Position numbers and translations under genes: made by a program. Positions 1 to 9,064 of a stretch of 64,000 nt of DNA are shown here, one piece after another. Position 1 is the first letter of the stretch, and every line of letters starts with the position of its first letter. The stretch comes from Candidatus Gastranaerophilales bacterium (lineage in GTDB: Bacteria > Cyanobacteriota > Vampirovibrionia > Gastranaerophilales > Gastranaerophilaceae): contig CALUWM010000005.1 in assembly GCA_944324485.1 (NCBI GenBank), forward strand, positions 1 through 64,000, in the 5' to 3' direction. The notes beneath the pieces are model-generated. The model ran no database searches and was not told the DNA's origin. It was given only the letters and a program-made list of their open reading frames with translations.

Positions 1-35
1 TAAGCCAGCTGAGGCGATAGCCTCGAAATGCAATA

Positions 36-62
36 AAAAAACCACTCTGCTTGAGTGGTTTT
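36..62 (-). terminator. Rho-independent terminator after tRNA-Val
   Basis: A perfect 10-bp inverted repeat (38-47 with 53-62, five-base loop) is followed on the minus strand by a run of T. It lies just past the 3' end of the minus-strand tRNA gene, so it probably ends that transcript and possibly also that of the ABC exporter upstream. Confidence 0.85.
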
Positions 63-64
63 AG

Positions 65-140
65 TGGTGGGCGTTGAGAGGCTCGAACTCCCGACATCTT
101 CCTTGTAAGGGAAGCGCTCTACCAACTGAGCTAAACGCCC
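65..140 (-). tRNA. tRNA-Val (anticodon UAC)
   Basis: Read on the minus strand this 76-base stretch folds as a full cloverleaf. The acceptor stem is GGGCGTT with AACGCCC, the D arm carries AGTTGGTAGA, and the anticodon stem is CTTCC/GGAAG with loop CTTACAA, giving anticodon TAC (valine, GUA codons). The T arm has loop TTCGAGC with one G-T pair in its stem. The discriminator base is A and the terminal CCA is encoded at 65-67. A T-tailed terminator follows directly. Confidence 0.95.
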
Positions 141-193
141 AACTTGTTTTGCAATTTCTATAATAATATATAAACTGCTTTTGTCAAGAGTTT

Positions 194-2011
194 TTAATTT
201 TGAGTTATTAAATTTTCTTGATTTTTAAATTGCATATTATACAAATTACGATATTTACCTTCAGGAATACTGATTAGTTGTTCGTGAGTACCTTCTTCTA
301 TTATGTTTCCATTTTCAACTACTATTATTTTATCTGCGTTAAAAATAGTTGAAAGCCTATGTGCTATAACAAAAACGGTTTTATCTTTCATTAAGTTATC
401 AAGTGCCTTTTGAACAATTTTTTCTGATTTATTATCAAGAGCGCTTGTTGCTTCATCTAAAACAACAACGGGAGTATTTTTAATCATTGCTCTTGCTATT
501 GCAATTCTCTGTCTTTGACCTCCTGAAAGAGAAACACCGTTTTCTCCTATTTGGCTGTCTATTCCGTTTTCAAGTGTTTTGATAAAATCGTCTAAATGTG
601 ATGCTTTAATCACTTTTTCTATTTCTTCATCAGTTGCATCTTTTTTACCAATTAATATATTTTCTTTAATTGTGCCGGTAAAAAGAAAATTATCTTGGAA
701 TACTTCTGAAATAGAATTTCTTAGAGACGTAAGCGTAAAATCTTTTATGTTTATTCCGTCAAATAGAATCTGACCTGAATTTATATCGTAAAATCTTGGT
801 AAAAGGTTTACTATTGTAGACTTTCCCCCGCCTGAATTTCCAACTATTGCAAGAGTTTGCCCATGTTTTATGTTGAATGATATTTTATGTAAAATTTCTT
901 TATCTTTATTGTATGAGAAGCAAACATCCTTGAATTCAATTACAGAAGGAGAAAAGTCTAACTCTTTTTTGCCGTTATCAACAACTCTTGTACTAAAATC
1001 AAATAGCTCAAAAACCCTGCTTATTGCCACAAAGATTCCTTGCATACTTGTTAAATCTTGCCCTATTGTTTTAACAGGTTTATATAGTAATAATAATGAA
1101 GTTATAAAGCTTGCAAAGCTTCCTGTTGTTAATTTACCGTTTATTATAAGATTGTTTCCGACAAGCATGACAAATGCTATACCTACGCTTGCAATAATAT
1201 ACATTATTGGTGAAAGCCAGCCTGCTCTTTTTGTTAATGACATTTGCAAGCTAAATGTTTCTTGTATCAATCTTTTTACTTTATTATACATATCTTCTTG
1301 CAGATTGTATCCTGAGATAACTTTGTTTCCTTTGTATGTCTCATTAAATGATGTTGTTATGTTTCCTCCGACAACAGTACCTTGGTTTGAAACTTGTTTT
1401 ATTCTTTTTCTTAAAAATGCCATAGGTAAAAAAGCACAAACTAAAACAATTACACCAACGACAGCAAGTTCCCAAGAATTATATAAAAGCACAAATATTA
1501 AACCAAGAGCGCTTGTAAATGAAGTTATAAGTGTTTTAATGCTGTTTATTAATTGTTTTGAAGCAGCATCCGGATCGCCTAAAAATCTTGAAAGGACTAA
1601 TCCTGATGAATTATCATCATAAAATTTTGAATCAAGATATATTAGCTTTTTAAATAAATCAATTTTGACTGAGTTTGCAATTTTTATACTTATCCAGTCT
1701 GAAAGATAAGTGTTTAAGTATCTTAAAACCCCTTGAATTCCGGCAAAAATAACAACTCCTGGCGGTATCCACATAGCAAGGAAGTCTCTTGTTAGTGTAT
1801 AATTCCAAATTTCAAAAGTTTGTCCGTTTACGACAACATCTATATATGGTTTTAAAACAAATGCTGTGGCTCCATCCAAAAGCCCTAATGGAATTGCCAG
1901 AATAAAAGTAATAAAAATTCTAAACAAGAGCGGTTTTATGTATGGATATATTCTTTTTAAAAGATAACCGTAATCGAACGCTCTTTCTGTTTTAATATTA
2001 TCAAGTCTCAT
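194..2011 (-). CDS. ABC exporter with fused permease and ATPase (MsbA-like)
   Basis: A half-transporter of about 605 residues. The N-terminal half is a six-helix ABC exporter membrane domain (about residues 25-325). The C-terminal half is the nucleotide-binding domain, with Walker A GNSGGGKST near 391, signature LSGGQRQR, and Walker B VVVLDEA followed by the switch histidine in IAHRLST. The order matches MsbA and other lipid or drug exporters that work as homodimers in the inner membrane; the substrate cannot be read from sequence. The longest frame begins at a TTG at 2029, but a GAGGAAG ribosome site sits nine bases before the ATG at 2011, so I use that ATG. tRNA-Val lies downstream on the same strand. 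Confidence 0.88.
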   Translation of the reverse strand: MRLDNIKTERAFDYGYLLKRIYPYIKPLLFRIFITFILAIPLGLLDGATAFVLKPYIDVVVNGQTFEIWNYTLTRDFLAMWIPPGVVIFAGIQGVLRYLNTYLSDWISIKIANSVKIDLFKKLIYLDSKFYDDNSSGLVLSRFLGDPDAASKQLINSIKTLITSFTSALGLIFVLLYNSWELAVVGVIVLVCAFLPMAFLRKRIKQVSNQGTVVGGNITTSFNETYKGNKVISGYNLQEDMYNKVKRLIQETFSLQMSLTKRAGWLSPIMYIIASVGIAFVMLVGNNLIINGKLTTGSFASFITSLLLLYKPVKTIGQDLTSMQGIFVAISRVFELFDFSTRVVDNGKKELDFSPSVIEFKDVCFSYNKDKEILHKISFNIKHGQTLAIVGNSGGGKSTIVNLLPRFYDINSGQILFDGINIKDFTLTSLRNSISEVFQDNFLFTGTIKENILIGKKDATDEEIEKVIKASHLDDFIKTLENGIDSQIGENGVSLSGGQRQRIAIARAMIKNTPVVVLDEATSALDNKSEKIVQKALDNLMKDKTVFVIAHRLSTIFNADKIIVVENGNIIEEGTHEQLISIPEGKYRNLYNMQFKNQENLITQN

Positions 2012-2067
2012 TGTTGTAAACTTCCTCAAAATATACGTAAGAACATTATTGCATAAAAATAAAAAAA

Positions 2068-2099
2068 TTGTCTTTTCGGGCTTAATATTTTGTGATATT
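2068..2099 (+). promoter_or_regulatory. Putative purine operon promoter
   Basis: A TTGTCT element at 2068 and an extended -10 TGTGATATT at 2091-2099 lie just before purS. The -10 ends eight bases before the ATG and no Shine-Dalgarno sequence intervenes, suggesting a nearly leaderless transcript. The spacing to the -35 is long (about 20), so the -35 assignment is weak. I see no obvious PurR box or purine riboswitch. Confidence 0.4.
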
Positions 2100-2107
2100 A
2101 CTAAGTT

Positions 2108-2365
2108 ATGAGTAAATTTTTATTTAAAATTGTTACAAAATTGAAAGAAGAAATAAAAGATCCGCAAGGGGAAGTTGTTGAAAAAATATCAAAAAGATTA
2201 AAAATTTTTGATGAAATAAAAGTACAAGCAGGAAAGTTCTATGGAATAACTGTTGTTGCAAAGGATTTGGCAGAAGCTCAACAAAAGGCAGGTGAACTAG
2301 CGAAGAATGTTTTATCAAACCCTGTTGTAGAAACGTATGAAATAATTTGCTTTGAGGAGATTTGA
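2108..2365 (+). CDS. purS: Phosphoribosylformylglycinamidine synthase subunit PurS
   Basis: An 85-residue protein matching PurS in size. PurS bridges PurL and PurQ in the three-part FGAM synthase, which converts FGAR, glutamine and ATP to FGAM in step 4 of purine synthesis. The sequence begins with a beta strand (FLFKIVTKLKEEIKDPQGEVV), as PurS proteins do, and ends in the typical YEIICFEE strand. It is the first gene of the pur operon and its stop overlaps the purQ start (TGATG). There is no ribosome site before its ATG, in contrast to purQ. Confidence 0.93.
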   Translation: MSKFLFKIVTKLKEEIKDPQGEVVEKISKRLKIFDEIKVQAGKFYGITVVAKDLAEAQQKAGELAKNVLSNPVVETYEIICFEEI

Positions 2366-3006
2366 TGAAAAAACTTACAGCTAGTATAGTAAAATTCCCA
2401 GGGTCAAATTGTGAAAATGAAACATTGGAAGCTGTTAAGTATTTTAATTTTGATGCTTATTTTATAAGCCATAAAGAAACAGTTATTGACTCAGATTTGG
2501 TTATTTTACCTGGAGGATTTAGTTTTGGAGATTATGTTTCTTGTGGAAGAATTGCTAAATTTAGCCCTGTAATTTCAAGCTTAAAAGAACTTATAAAGAG
2601 AAGAAAAATATTTATTTTAGGAATATGTAACGGTTTTCAGATATTAACTGAAGCAAATATTCTTCCCGGAGCGATACTAGAGAATATTGGCGGTAAGTTT
2701 ATTTGCGATGATGTTGAGCTAACATTTTTGAATAAAAATTTTTCATTGCCAATAGCTCATCACCAAGGCAGGTATTATATAGATAATTTTGAAGATTTAA
2801 AGAATTATGAAATAATTAAATACAAAAACAATCCCAATGGTTCAATGGCAAATATAGCAGGTTTATATGATAAAAAAAGATATATAATGGGGCTTATGCC
2901 TCATCCCGAAAGAAATGTTATTACTCCGTTTAAATCCAAAGACGGCAAAAATATTTTTGAATTTATTAGGAATATAATAGAAAAAGATTTTTATGGAATT
3001 ATATAA
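2365..3006 (+). CDS. purQ: Phosphoribosylformylglycinamidine synthase subunit PurQ (glutaminase)
   Basis: A class I glutamine amidotransferase that supplies ammonia to PurL. The nucleophile cysteine is in LGICNGFQ and the catalytic histidine and glutamate are in PHPERN near the C terminus. The start of the family, VKFPGSNCE, is intact. The frame also opens at a TTG three bases earlier, but the ATG at 2365 has GAGGAGA at the right distance and overlaps the purS stop. The 213-residue length is normal for PurQ. Its 3' end overlaps the purL start by 14 bases, consistent with coupled translation of the complex. Confidence 0.95.
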   Translation: MKKLTASIVKFPGSNCENETLEAVKYFNFDAYFISHKETVIDSDLVILPGGFSFGDYVSCGRIAKFSPVISSLKELIKRRKIFILGICNGFQILTEANILPGAILENIGGKFICDDVELTFLNKNFSLPIAHHQGRYYIDNFEDLKNYEIIKYKNNPNGSMANIAGLYDKKRYIMGLMPHPERNVITPFKSKDGKNIFEFIRNIIEKDFYGII

Positions 3007-5029
3007 GAAGTTAAAAATTGATGATATTGTTTATCAAAATATTGTTAAAAAATTAAAGAGAAAACCTAACGATTTTGAAACGCATCTTTTTAGTGCAATG
3101 CATTCTGAGCATTGTGGTTATTTACATTCCAAAAAATATTTGAATGACTTTTATACAAATAATAATTTTCAAAATGAAAATGCAGGTTGTGTGCAGATTA
3201 AAGACCATTGTATCTTTTTCAAAATTGAATCACATAACCATCCTTGTGCGATTGAACCATATCAAGGTTCAATGACAGGAATAGGAGGGATTATAAGAGA
3301 TGTTTTATCTCTTGGAGCTAAACCTATTTGCCTTTTGAATTCATTAAAGTTTGGTAGAATTAAAGAATCTAAAACAAAGTATTATTTATCAGAGGTCGTA
3401 AGAGGAATAAGTGATTATGGTAATTCAACAGGAATACCGGTAATTTCAGGAGAGACAATATTTAATGAACAATTTGAAAATATACCCATAGTAAACGTTT
3501 TGGCTGCCGGTATAGTAAAGGCAGATAAAATTAAGTTTTCCAGCGCAAAAGAGAATTCGTATATTATAATTTTGGGTTCTAAAACAGGCGTGGATGGTTT
3601 GGGTGGAGCGACCTTTGCTTCAGATGTTTTAAGTGAAAATTCTAAAAGAAGCAGCGTTCAGATAGGTGATCCATATTTAAAGAAGCTTTTGATAGAGGCA
3701 ACTTTGAAAATTAATTCCTTGAATTCAATTCTTGCTTGTCAAGATTTGGGTGCAAGCGGGATTTTAAGTTCAACTTCTGAACTGTGTTATAAAGGAAAGT
3801 GCGGTGCTAAGTTATATTTGCAAAATGTTCATGTTCAAAATGAAAATATAACTCCGCTAGAAATAATGCTCTCTGAAACTCAGGAAAGAATGGCTTTTAT
3901 AGTAGAAAAAACAGGGCTTGAAGAATTTAAGAAAATTGCAGATGAATTTGAGCTTGAATTTTCTATAATAGGTGAAACGACAGAGGAAAATCATTATAGT
4001 GTTTTTTATAAAGATAAACTTTTAGCTGATATTCCTTTAGAAGCTTTATGTGAGCCTTATTTATATACTTTAAAATCTTTAAATAAAAAATATGAGAAAA
4101 ATATAAAAACATATAATATAAAAGATGATTTTTTTGAGATGATTAATGATGAAAACTTTTGTTCAAAAAAATACATATATTCTCAATTTGATCAAGAAGT
4201 TCAAGGGCGTACAGCGTTTTCTCAAAAAGAAAATTCTATCGGAATACTTTATTTAAAGGAGATAAGTTCTTTTATTGCTTTTTGTATAGAAACTAATATT
4301 GATGTTTCCGCTTTTGATGCTGCAATACATTCTTTTTTAAATTTATACAGAAAGCTTGTTTCTTTTGGTTTTGAGCCTTTGGGGCTCACAAATTGTCTTA
4401 ATTTTTCAAGTCCCGATGATATTAATGTTCAGAGTGATTTTTTAGAAACGATAGAAGCACTGAAAAAACTTTCAAAAGATTTTTTAATTCCTGTTGTTTC
4501 GGGGAATGTATCTTTTTATAATGAAACTAATAATTATAAAATTCCGCCTTGTGCTACTTTTTCAATGCTTGGGGCAATAGATGATAAAAACAAAGTAATA
4601 AAACCTAATATTTATCATAATGACAAAATTTTTTTATTAGGCGATTGTAATTGTGTTTTTCCTGATTTTTCTTATGAAATAAATTTAAAAAACATAATTT
4701 TTGATCTATATGAAAAAAAATTAATACATTCTGTAAAAACAATTAATAAATATGGTATTATCGGTACTTTATTGAAGAATAGTCTTTTTTATGGAATTGG
4801 TTTTGAAATTAGTTATAAAAAAGATTTATATTTTAAAAAAAATCTCCCTTGTTATCTTTTATTGTCAAATCATGGTGATTTAACAGAAGAACTAAAAAAG
4901 TATAATATTCCTTTTCAATATTTAGGAAAATATTTAGGTGATAAAATAAAATTTGACGATTTGGTTTTTGATTTGGATGAGATAAATCAGATATATCAAA
5001 ATAAAATTTGTTTTGAAATGGAAAAATAA
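2993..5029 (+). CDS. purL: Phosphoribosylformylglycinamidine synthase subunit PurL
   Basis: The synthetase subunit of FGAM synthase, in the short bacterial form that needs PurS and PurQ. It has the N-terminal HSEHCGYLHSK signature, SHNHPCAIEPYQGS and the glycine-rich GSMTGIGGIIRDVLSLGAKP. DLGASGI lies in the first AIRS-like lobe, and a second lobe contains VSGNVSFYNE. At 678 residues it sits between the roughly 600-residue Thermotoga and 740-residue Bacillus forms. It overlaps purQ, and purF starts three bases after its stop. The C-terminal 150 residues are rich in Lys, Asn and Ile, reflecting the AT bias. Confidence 0.95.
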   Translation: MELYKKLKIDDIVYQNIVKKLKRKPNDFETHLFSAMHSEHCGYLHSKKYLNDFYTNNNFQNENAGCVQIKDHCIFFKIESHNHPCAIEPYQGSMTGIGGIIRDVLSLGAKPICLLNSLKFGRIKESKTKYYLSEVVRGISDYGNSTGIPVISGETIFNEQFENIPIVNVLAAGIVKADKIKFSSAKENSYIIILGSKTGVDGLGGATFASDVLSENSKRSSVQIGDPYLKKLLIEATLKINSLNSILACQDLGASGILSSTSELCYKGKCGAKLYLQNVHVQNENITPLEIMLSETQERMAFIVEKTGLEEFKKIADEFELEFSIIGETTEENHYSVFYKDKLLADIPLEALCEPYLYTLKSLNKKYEKNIKTYNIKDDFFEMINDENFCSKKYIYSQFDQEVQGRTAFSQKENSIGILYLKEISSFIAFCIETNIDVSAFDAAIHSFLNLYRKLVSFGFEPLGLTNCLNFSSPDDINVQSDFLETIEALKKLSKDFLIPVVSGNVSFYNETNNYKIPPCATFSMLGAIDDKNKVIKPNIYHNDKIFLLGDCNCVFPDFSYEINLKNIIFDLYEKKLIHSVKTINKYGIIGTLLKNSLFYGIGFEISYKKDLYFKKNLPCYLLLSNHGDLTEELKKYNIPFQYLGKYLGDKIKFDDLVFDLDEINQIYQNKICFEMEK

Positions 5030-5032
5030 ATT

Positions 5033-6400
5033 ATGTCTAAATTAGCACACGAGTGTGGAATTGTTGCTTATTTTGCAAAAAATCAAAAAGATAACGTTAT
5101 AGAAAAAACCATTAATTCTTTAATTAAATTACAACACAGAGGTCAGGATTCTTGTGGAATTTCTTATGTTGAAAATGGCGAAATTAAAAGGAAAATTGCT
5201 CTTGGTTTAATTAAAGATAATCTTTTGAATTTAAATTTAAAGTCTAATTTAGCTATTGCACACACAAGATATGCAACTTGCGGAAATGTAGATATAGTAA
5301 ATGCACAGCCGTATTTTTATAAAGGTGTTGCGCTATGTTTTAACGGAACAATATATAAAATATCAAAATATAAAAAAAGATTAATTGAATCTCAATTTAG
5401 TTTTGAAACAGAATCTGATGCTGAAGTTATTTTGAAGTGGCTTTTTTTAAAACTTAAAAAACCTTCTTATTTGTGGACTTTAAATGAAATAGGAGAGATT
5501 TTAAACAGAGATTTTAAAGGTAGCGCATATAGTTTATTGGTACTTTTAAATGATAAAATTTTTGCTTATAAAGATTTTTTTTCGTTTCGTCCTTTGACTT
5601 TTATTGAAACAAAGACAGATTATATATTAATGAGCGAGGATTGCGAGTATTTAAACGATTATATTCAAAAAATTGAATTGAAAGCTGCTCAAGGAATTGA
5701 AATAAACAGTAAGGGCTATTTTTTGTCTGATTTTTTCAAGATAAATGATTTAAAGAAGTGCGTTTTTGAAGTTGTATATTTTGCTGATAAAAAATCAAGA
5801 GTTTTTGAAGTAGATGTAAAAAATGCAAGAATTAAACTTGGCAGTTTATTAGCCAGAGAAGATGATGTTGAAGCTGATATTGTTATTCCTGTTATGAATA
5901 GCGGATTTTGGGGCGCATTTGGCTATGCTATGGAGCGAAATATAAAATTATCGTTTGCAATAAAAAATAATAAAAATATTTTAAGAACTTTTATAGAAAA
6001 AGAACCAAAAAGAAACCTTGCTCTTAATGAGAAGTATTCAATAATTCAAAGTAAGGTAAAAGGTAAAAATGTTGTGGTTGTTGATGACTCTGTTGTAAGA
6101 GGAAATACAATAAAAAAAATCTCATCTCTTTTAAGAAAAAATGGGGCAAAACAAATTCATTTTAGACTTTTTTCTCCTCCAATTATAAATTCTTGTTTTT
6201 GGGGAGTAGATATACCAAAAAAGGAAGAGCTCCTTGCATATAACTTTAAATCGAAGGATAATAAAACAATAGCAAAAGAACTCAATGTTGATTCAATTAA
6301 ATTTATTTCAAGAGAGTCTTTTTGCGATATGTTTAGAGAAAATCAATGGTGCCACAATTGTTTTATAAAAAATCCTACAATTATAAATCCGCAGGTGTAG
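5033..6400 (+). CDS. purF: Amidophosphoribosyltransferase (Bacillus type, probable Fe-S enzyme)
   Basis: First enzyme of purine synthesis: PRPP plus glutamine gives phosphoribosylamine. The start MSKLAHECGIVA shows a short propeptide before the N-terminal nucleophile cysteine (C8). LQHRGQDSCGI, THTRYAT-like HTRYATCG and the PRPP loop VVVDDSVVRGNT are all present. Cysteines also occur at the four places that bind the 4Fe-4S cluster of the Bacillus subtilis enzyme: KKCVFE, NSCFWG, and the pair in QWCHNCF near the end. The cluster is inferred by analogy. The 3' end overlaps purM by 55 bases. Confidence 0.94.
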   Translation: MSKLAHECGIVAYFAKNQKDNVIEKTINSLIKLQHRGQDSCGISYVENGEIKRKIALGLIKDNLLNLNLKSNLAIAHTRYATCGNVDIVNAQPYFYKGVALCFNGTIYKISKYKKRLIESQFSFETESDAEVILKWLFLKLKKPSYLWTLNEIGEILNRDFKGSAYSLLVLLNDKIFAYKDFFSFRPLTFIETKTDYILMSEDCEYLNDYIQKIELKAAQGIEINSKGYFLSDFFKINDLKKCVFEVVYFADKKSRVFEVDVKNARIKLGSLLAREDDVEADIVIPVMNSGFWGAFGYAMERNIKLSFAIKNNKNILRTFIEKEPKRNLALNEKYSIIQSKVKGKNVVVVDDSVVRGNTIKKISSLLRKNGAKQIHFRLFSPPIINSCFWGVDIPKKEELLAYNFKSKDNKTIAKELNVDSIKFISRESFCDMFRENQWCHNCFIKNPTIINPQV

Positions 6401-7302
6401 ATATTGATAAAGCGGATAAAATAATAAAAAATATTAACAAAAAATTTAATCTGGATAATTTGCAAAATTTTGCAGGCTTGTATTCATCGGAAATTTTTAA
6501 AGGATATAAGATTTTTTCTTGTTGCGATGGAATTGGCTCAAAAATTATACCTTTAATTGAGAATAATTGTCCTGAAATCATAGCGAATGATTTAATTGCT
6601 ATGAATTTGAATGATTTGATTACCTTTGGTGCAAAACCTCTTTTTTTCTTGGATTATATTGCTGCAAATAATTTAAAAGGGGATATAATTGAAAAAACCA
6701 TTGAAAATATAAATATAATTTCAGAAAGATTTGGTTTTAAATTGCTTGGTGGAGAAATATCAGAGCTACCCTCTTTGATTAGTAAAAATTGTTTTGATAT
6801 AGCAGGATTTTTGGTTGGTTGTTGTAAAAATGAGGATGTTTTAGATAAAGATGATATTAAAAAAGGAGATGTTATAATTGGTTTTTCATCAAATGGCATT
6901 CATTCAAATGGATTTAGTCTTATAAGAAAACTTTATTACGATAAGATTATGGATGAAAGAATGTTTAAAGAATGTTTAAAACCGACAAAAATATATGCGG
7001 ATTTGGTGTATAATTTGCAAGAAAAAAAATTGATAAAGTTTGCTTCTAATATAACAGGTGGCGGTATATATTCAAATTTAATAAGAGTGATTAGAAATAA
7101 TAATGACATAAGGCTTGATTATTCAAGCATATTAAAACAAGAAATTTTTGAGTTTTTAAAAGAAAAAATAGACATAGATGAATGTTATAGAGTTTTTAAT
7201 ATGGGTGTTGGATTTTGTGTTTTTTGTAGTTTGGATAATGTTGATAGAATTCTTGAAATTTCAAAAGAATATTGTCCTTTTATTCTTGGAGAGGTTGTAT
7301 GA
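6346..7302 (+). CDS. purM: Phosphoribosylformylglycinamidine cyclo-ligase (AIR synthetase)
   Basis: Converts FGAM to AIR with ATP, step 5 of the pathway. Family features are SYNYKSAGVDID at the N terminus, CCDGIGSK, NDLIAMNLNDLITFGAKPLFFLDYIA, GGEISELP and SSNGIHSNGFSLIRK. At 318 residues it is a little shorter than the usual 340-350. The ATG at 6346 lies inside the end of purF; a TTG at 6358 is an alternative start. The family-typical SAGVDID begins only about 15 residues after the ATG, so the long overlap with purF is real. The stop overlaps the purND start (ATGA). Confidence 0.93.
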   Translation: MVPQLFYKKSYNYKSAGVDIDKADKIIKNINKKFNLDNLQNFAGLYSSEIFKGYKIFSCCDGIGSKIIPLIENNCPEIIANDLIAMNLNDLITFGAKPLFFLDYIAANNLKGDIIEKTIENINIISERFGFKLLGGEISELPSLISKNCFDIAGFLVGCCKNEDVLDKDDIKKGDVIIGFSSNGIHSNGFSLIRKLYYDKIMDERMFKECLKPTKIYADLVYNLQEKKLIKFASNITGGGIYSNLIRVIRNNNDIRLDYSSILKQEIFEFLKEKIDIDECYRVFNMGVGFCVFCSLDNVDRILEISKEYCPFILGEVV

Positions 7303-9044
7303 AAAACGTTCTTATACTTGCTTCGGGTGAGGGCACTAATTTTGAAGCTATTATTAAATATTTTATTGATAAACAAAGAGATGATATTAATTTTAAGTTA
7401 TTGTGCAATAGAAAAAATGCTAAGGTTTTATTAAGAGCAAAGAAGCTTGGTATTGAGGCTAATTATCTTGAATTTTCAGATTTTTCCGATTATTTTAAAA
7501 ATCGCAAATTTGATTTGGTTGTAATGGCCGGATTTGATAGAATTTTAGATGAAGATATTATCAAAACAAATGTTTTTGTTAATATCCATCCTTCTTTTTT
7601 ACCTAAGTATAAAGGGTTAAATGCTATAAAAAAAGCTTATGTGAATAGGGATTTAACAACCGGAATCACTATTCATTATGCAAACAAAGAAGTTGATAGC
7701 GGTGAGATAATTTATCAAAAGCAAATTAAAATTAGTCCTTCTTGGAGTTTAGCAAGACTCGAAAAGGAAATACATAAAAAAGAACATTATTATTATCCAA
7801 GAATCATAGAAATGCTATTGGGTTTAAATGTTTTAATTGTTGGTTCAGGAGCAAGAGAAGATTGCATTAAAGATAAAATATTTGCTTCCAGATATTTAAA
7901 TAAGCTTTATTTTGCTGACTGCAATGATATGTTTTTAGAATTTGGCGAAAAAATAGAATATGATAATTATGAACAGCTTGCAAAGAAAGCAAAAGAAAAA
8001 AATATTAATTTAGTTGTTGTTGGTCCTGAAAAATATTTGTGCGAGGGAATTGTTGACGTATTTAAAAAATATAATATAAGTATTATTGGTTCAGATAAAA
8101 AGTCTTCAAAGCTTGAGTCATCAAAGCTTTATGCAAAAAAAGTGATGCAAAAATATAAAATAAAAACATCTCCATATAAAAGAATTTCAAGCAAAAATAA
8201 AATTGATAAATATATTTATTATTTTAAAACACCTGTTATAAAAGCAGATGGACTTGCTTTTGGTAAAGGTGTTTTTATGGATAATGACAGGATAAAAGTT
8301 AAAAATGAATTGTTTAAGTTTTTATCAGGTAAGTACTCTGATGCTTCAAAAATTTGTTTGATTGAAGAGAAATTGTTTGGTTTTGAGGTTTCCCTTTTTT
8401 CTTTTTGGGATGGTGAAACACTTTTAAACATGCCATTGTGTCAAGATTTTAAGCAAAATGATGAAGGTCTGAATACTGGTGGTTTAGCTTCTATATGTCC
8501 TATTAATTTAGATAAAGATGATAGGAATAAATTAAACAGATACATAAAAAAGCTTGAAAATATGCTTATAAAAGAAAAAATTACCTCGCCTTTTGTTCTT
8601 TATTCCGGGCTTATGGTTTGTGAAGATGATATTTATGTTCTTGAATACAATGTTCGTCTTGGTGATCCTGAGACTCAGGTTTTATTGAATTATATAGAAA
8701 ATGATTGGCTTTTTATATTTTTTGCTCAGGTAAATAAAATGCTTGATTATATAAGTTTAAAAGAAGGCAATAAAGAAGTAACTTGTGTAGTGATGGCAAG
8801 TAAAGGATATCCTTTGAAAACAAGAAAAAACATCGAAATAAAAAATTTAGATTTTGTAATTAATCAAAAAAATGATACAAAAATATATTTTTCAAATATT
8901 AAAAAAGAAGACGAAAACTATTTTTCAATGGGAGGAAGGGTTTTATCAGTTGTTTCCGATAATAAAACCAATATTTATAAAATTTTAGAAGATATAGATT
9001 TTGAAGATAAAATGTATAAAAAGGATGTTGAAATTATACGTTAA
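7299..9044 (+). CDS. purND: Fused GAR transformylase and GAR synthetase (PurN-PurD)
   Basis: One 581-residue chain carries two purine enzymes. Residues 1 to about 177 are PurN (10-formyl-THF dependent GAR transformylase): LILASGEGTNFEAI, then NIHPSFLPKYKGL with the catalytic Asn-His, and HYANKEVDSGEII. From about residue 178 it is PurD (GAR synthetase, ATP-grasp): LNVLIVGSGARED, VVVGPEKYLCEG, PVIKADGLAFGKGV and EYNVRLGDPETQ. The usual GREHA of PurD reads AREDC here. The frame opens upstream at 7272, but the ATG at 7299 follows GGAGAGG and overlaps the purM stop. It closes the operon; purE, purC, purB and purH are not in this window. Confidence 0.9.
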   Translation: MKNVLILASGEGTNFEAIIKYFIDKQRDDINFKLLCNRKNAKVLLRAKKLGIEANYLEFSDFSDYFKNRKFDLVVMAGFDRILDEDIIKTNVFVNIHPSFLPKYKGLNAIKKAYVNRDLTTGITIHYANKEVDSGEIIYQKQIKISPSWSLARLEKEIHKKEHYYYPRIIEMLLGLNVLIVGSGAREDCIKDKIFASRYLNKLYFADCNDMFLEFGEKIEYDNYEQLAKKAKEKNINLVVVGPEKYLCEGIVDVFKKYNISIIGSDKKSSKLESSKLYAKKVMQKYKIKTSPYKRISSKNKIDKYIYYFKTPVIKADGLAFGKGVFMDNDRIKVKNELFKFLSGKYSDASKICLIEEKLFGFEVSLFSFWDGETLLNMPLCQDFKQNDEGLNTGGLASICPINLDKDDRNKLNRYIKKLENMLIKEKITSPFVLYSGLMVCEDDIYVLEYNVRLGDPETQVLLNYIENDWLFIFFAQVNKMLDYISLKEGNKEVTCVVMASKGYPLKTRKNIEIKNLDFVINQKNDTKIYFSNIKKEDENYFSMGGRVLSVVSDNKTNIYKILEDIDFEDKMYKKDVEIIR

Positions 9045-9049
9045 TTCTT

Positions 9050-9058
9050 TGGTATAAT
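9050..9058 (+). promoter_or_regulatory. Extended -10 promoter, leaderless layout
   Basis: TGG followed by a perfect TATAAT at 9053-9058, six bases before the ATG at 9065. Transcription would start at or next to the start codon, and no ribosome-binding sequence is present. Confidence 0.6.
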
Positions 9059-9064
9059 GAAATC

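Noticed and set aside
1-30. A short GAGGC/GCCTC hairpin at the window start as an RNA gene
   Set aside because: Too short, cut by the window edge, and without features of any RNA family I know.
870-1622. A 250-codon plus-strand frame opposite the ABC exporter gene
   Set aside because: It is antisense to a gene with all ABC motifs intact, its translation resembles no protein family, and it lacks a ribosome site; it is a shadow of the AT-rich coding strand.
6346-6400. Frameshift between purF and purM
   Set aside because: Both proteins have family-typical ends within the overlap, so this is a true gene overlap and not one broken gene.
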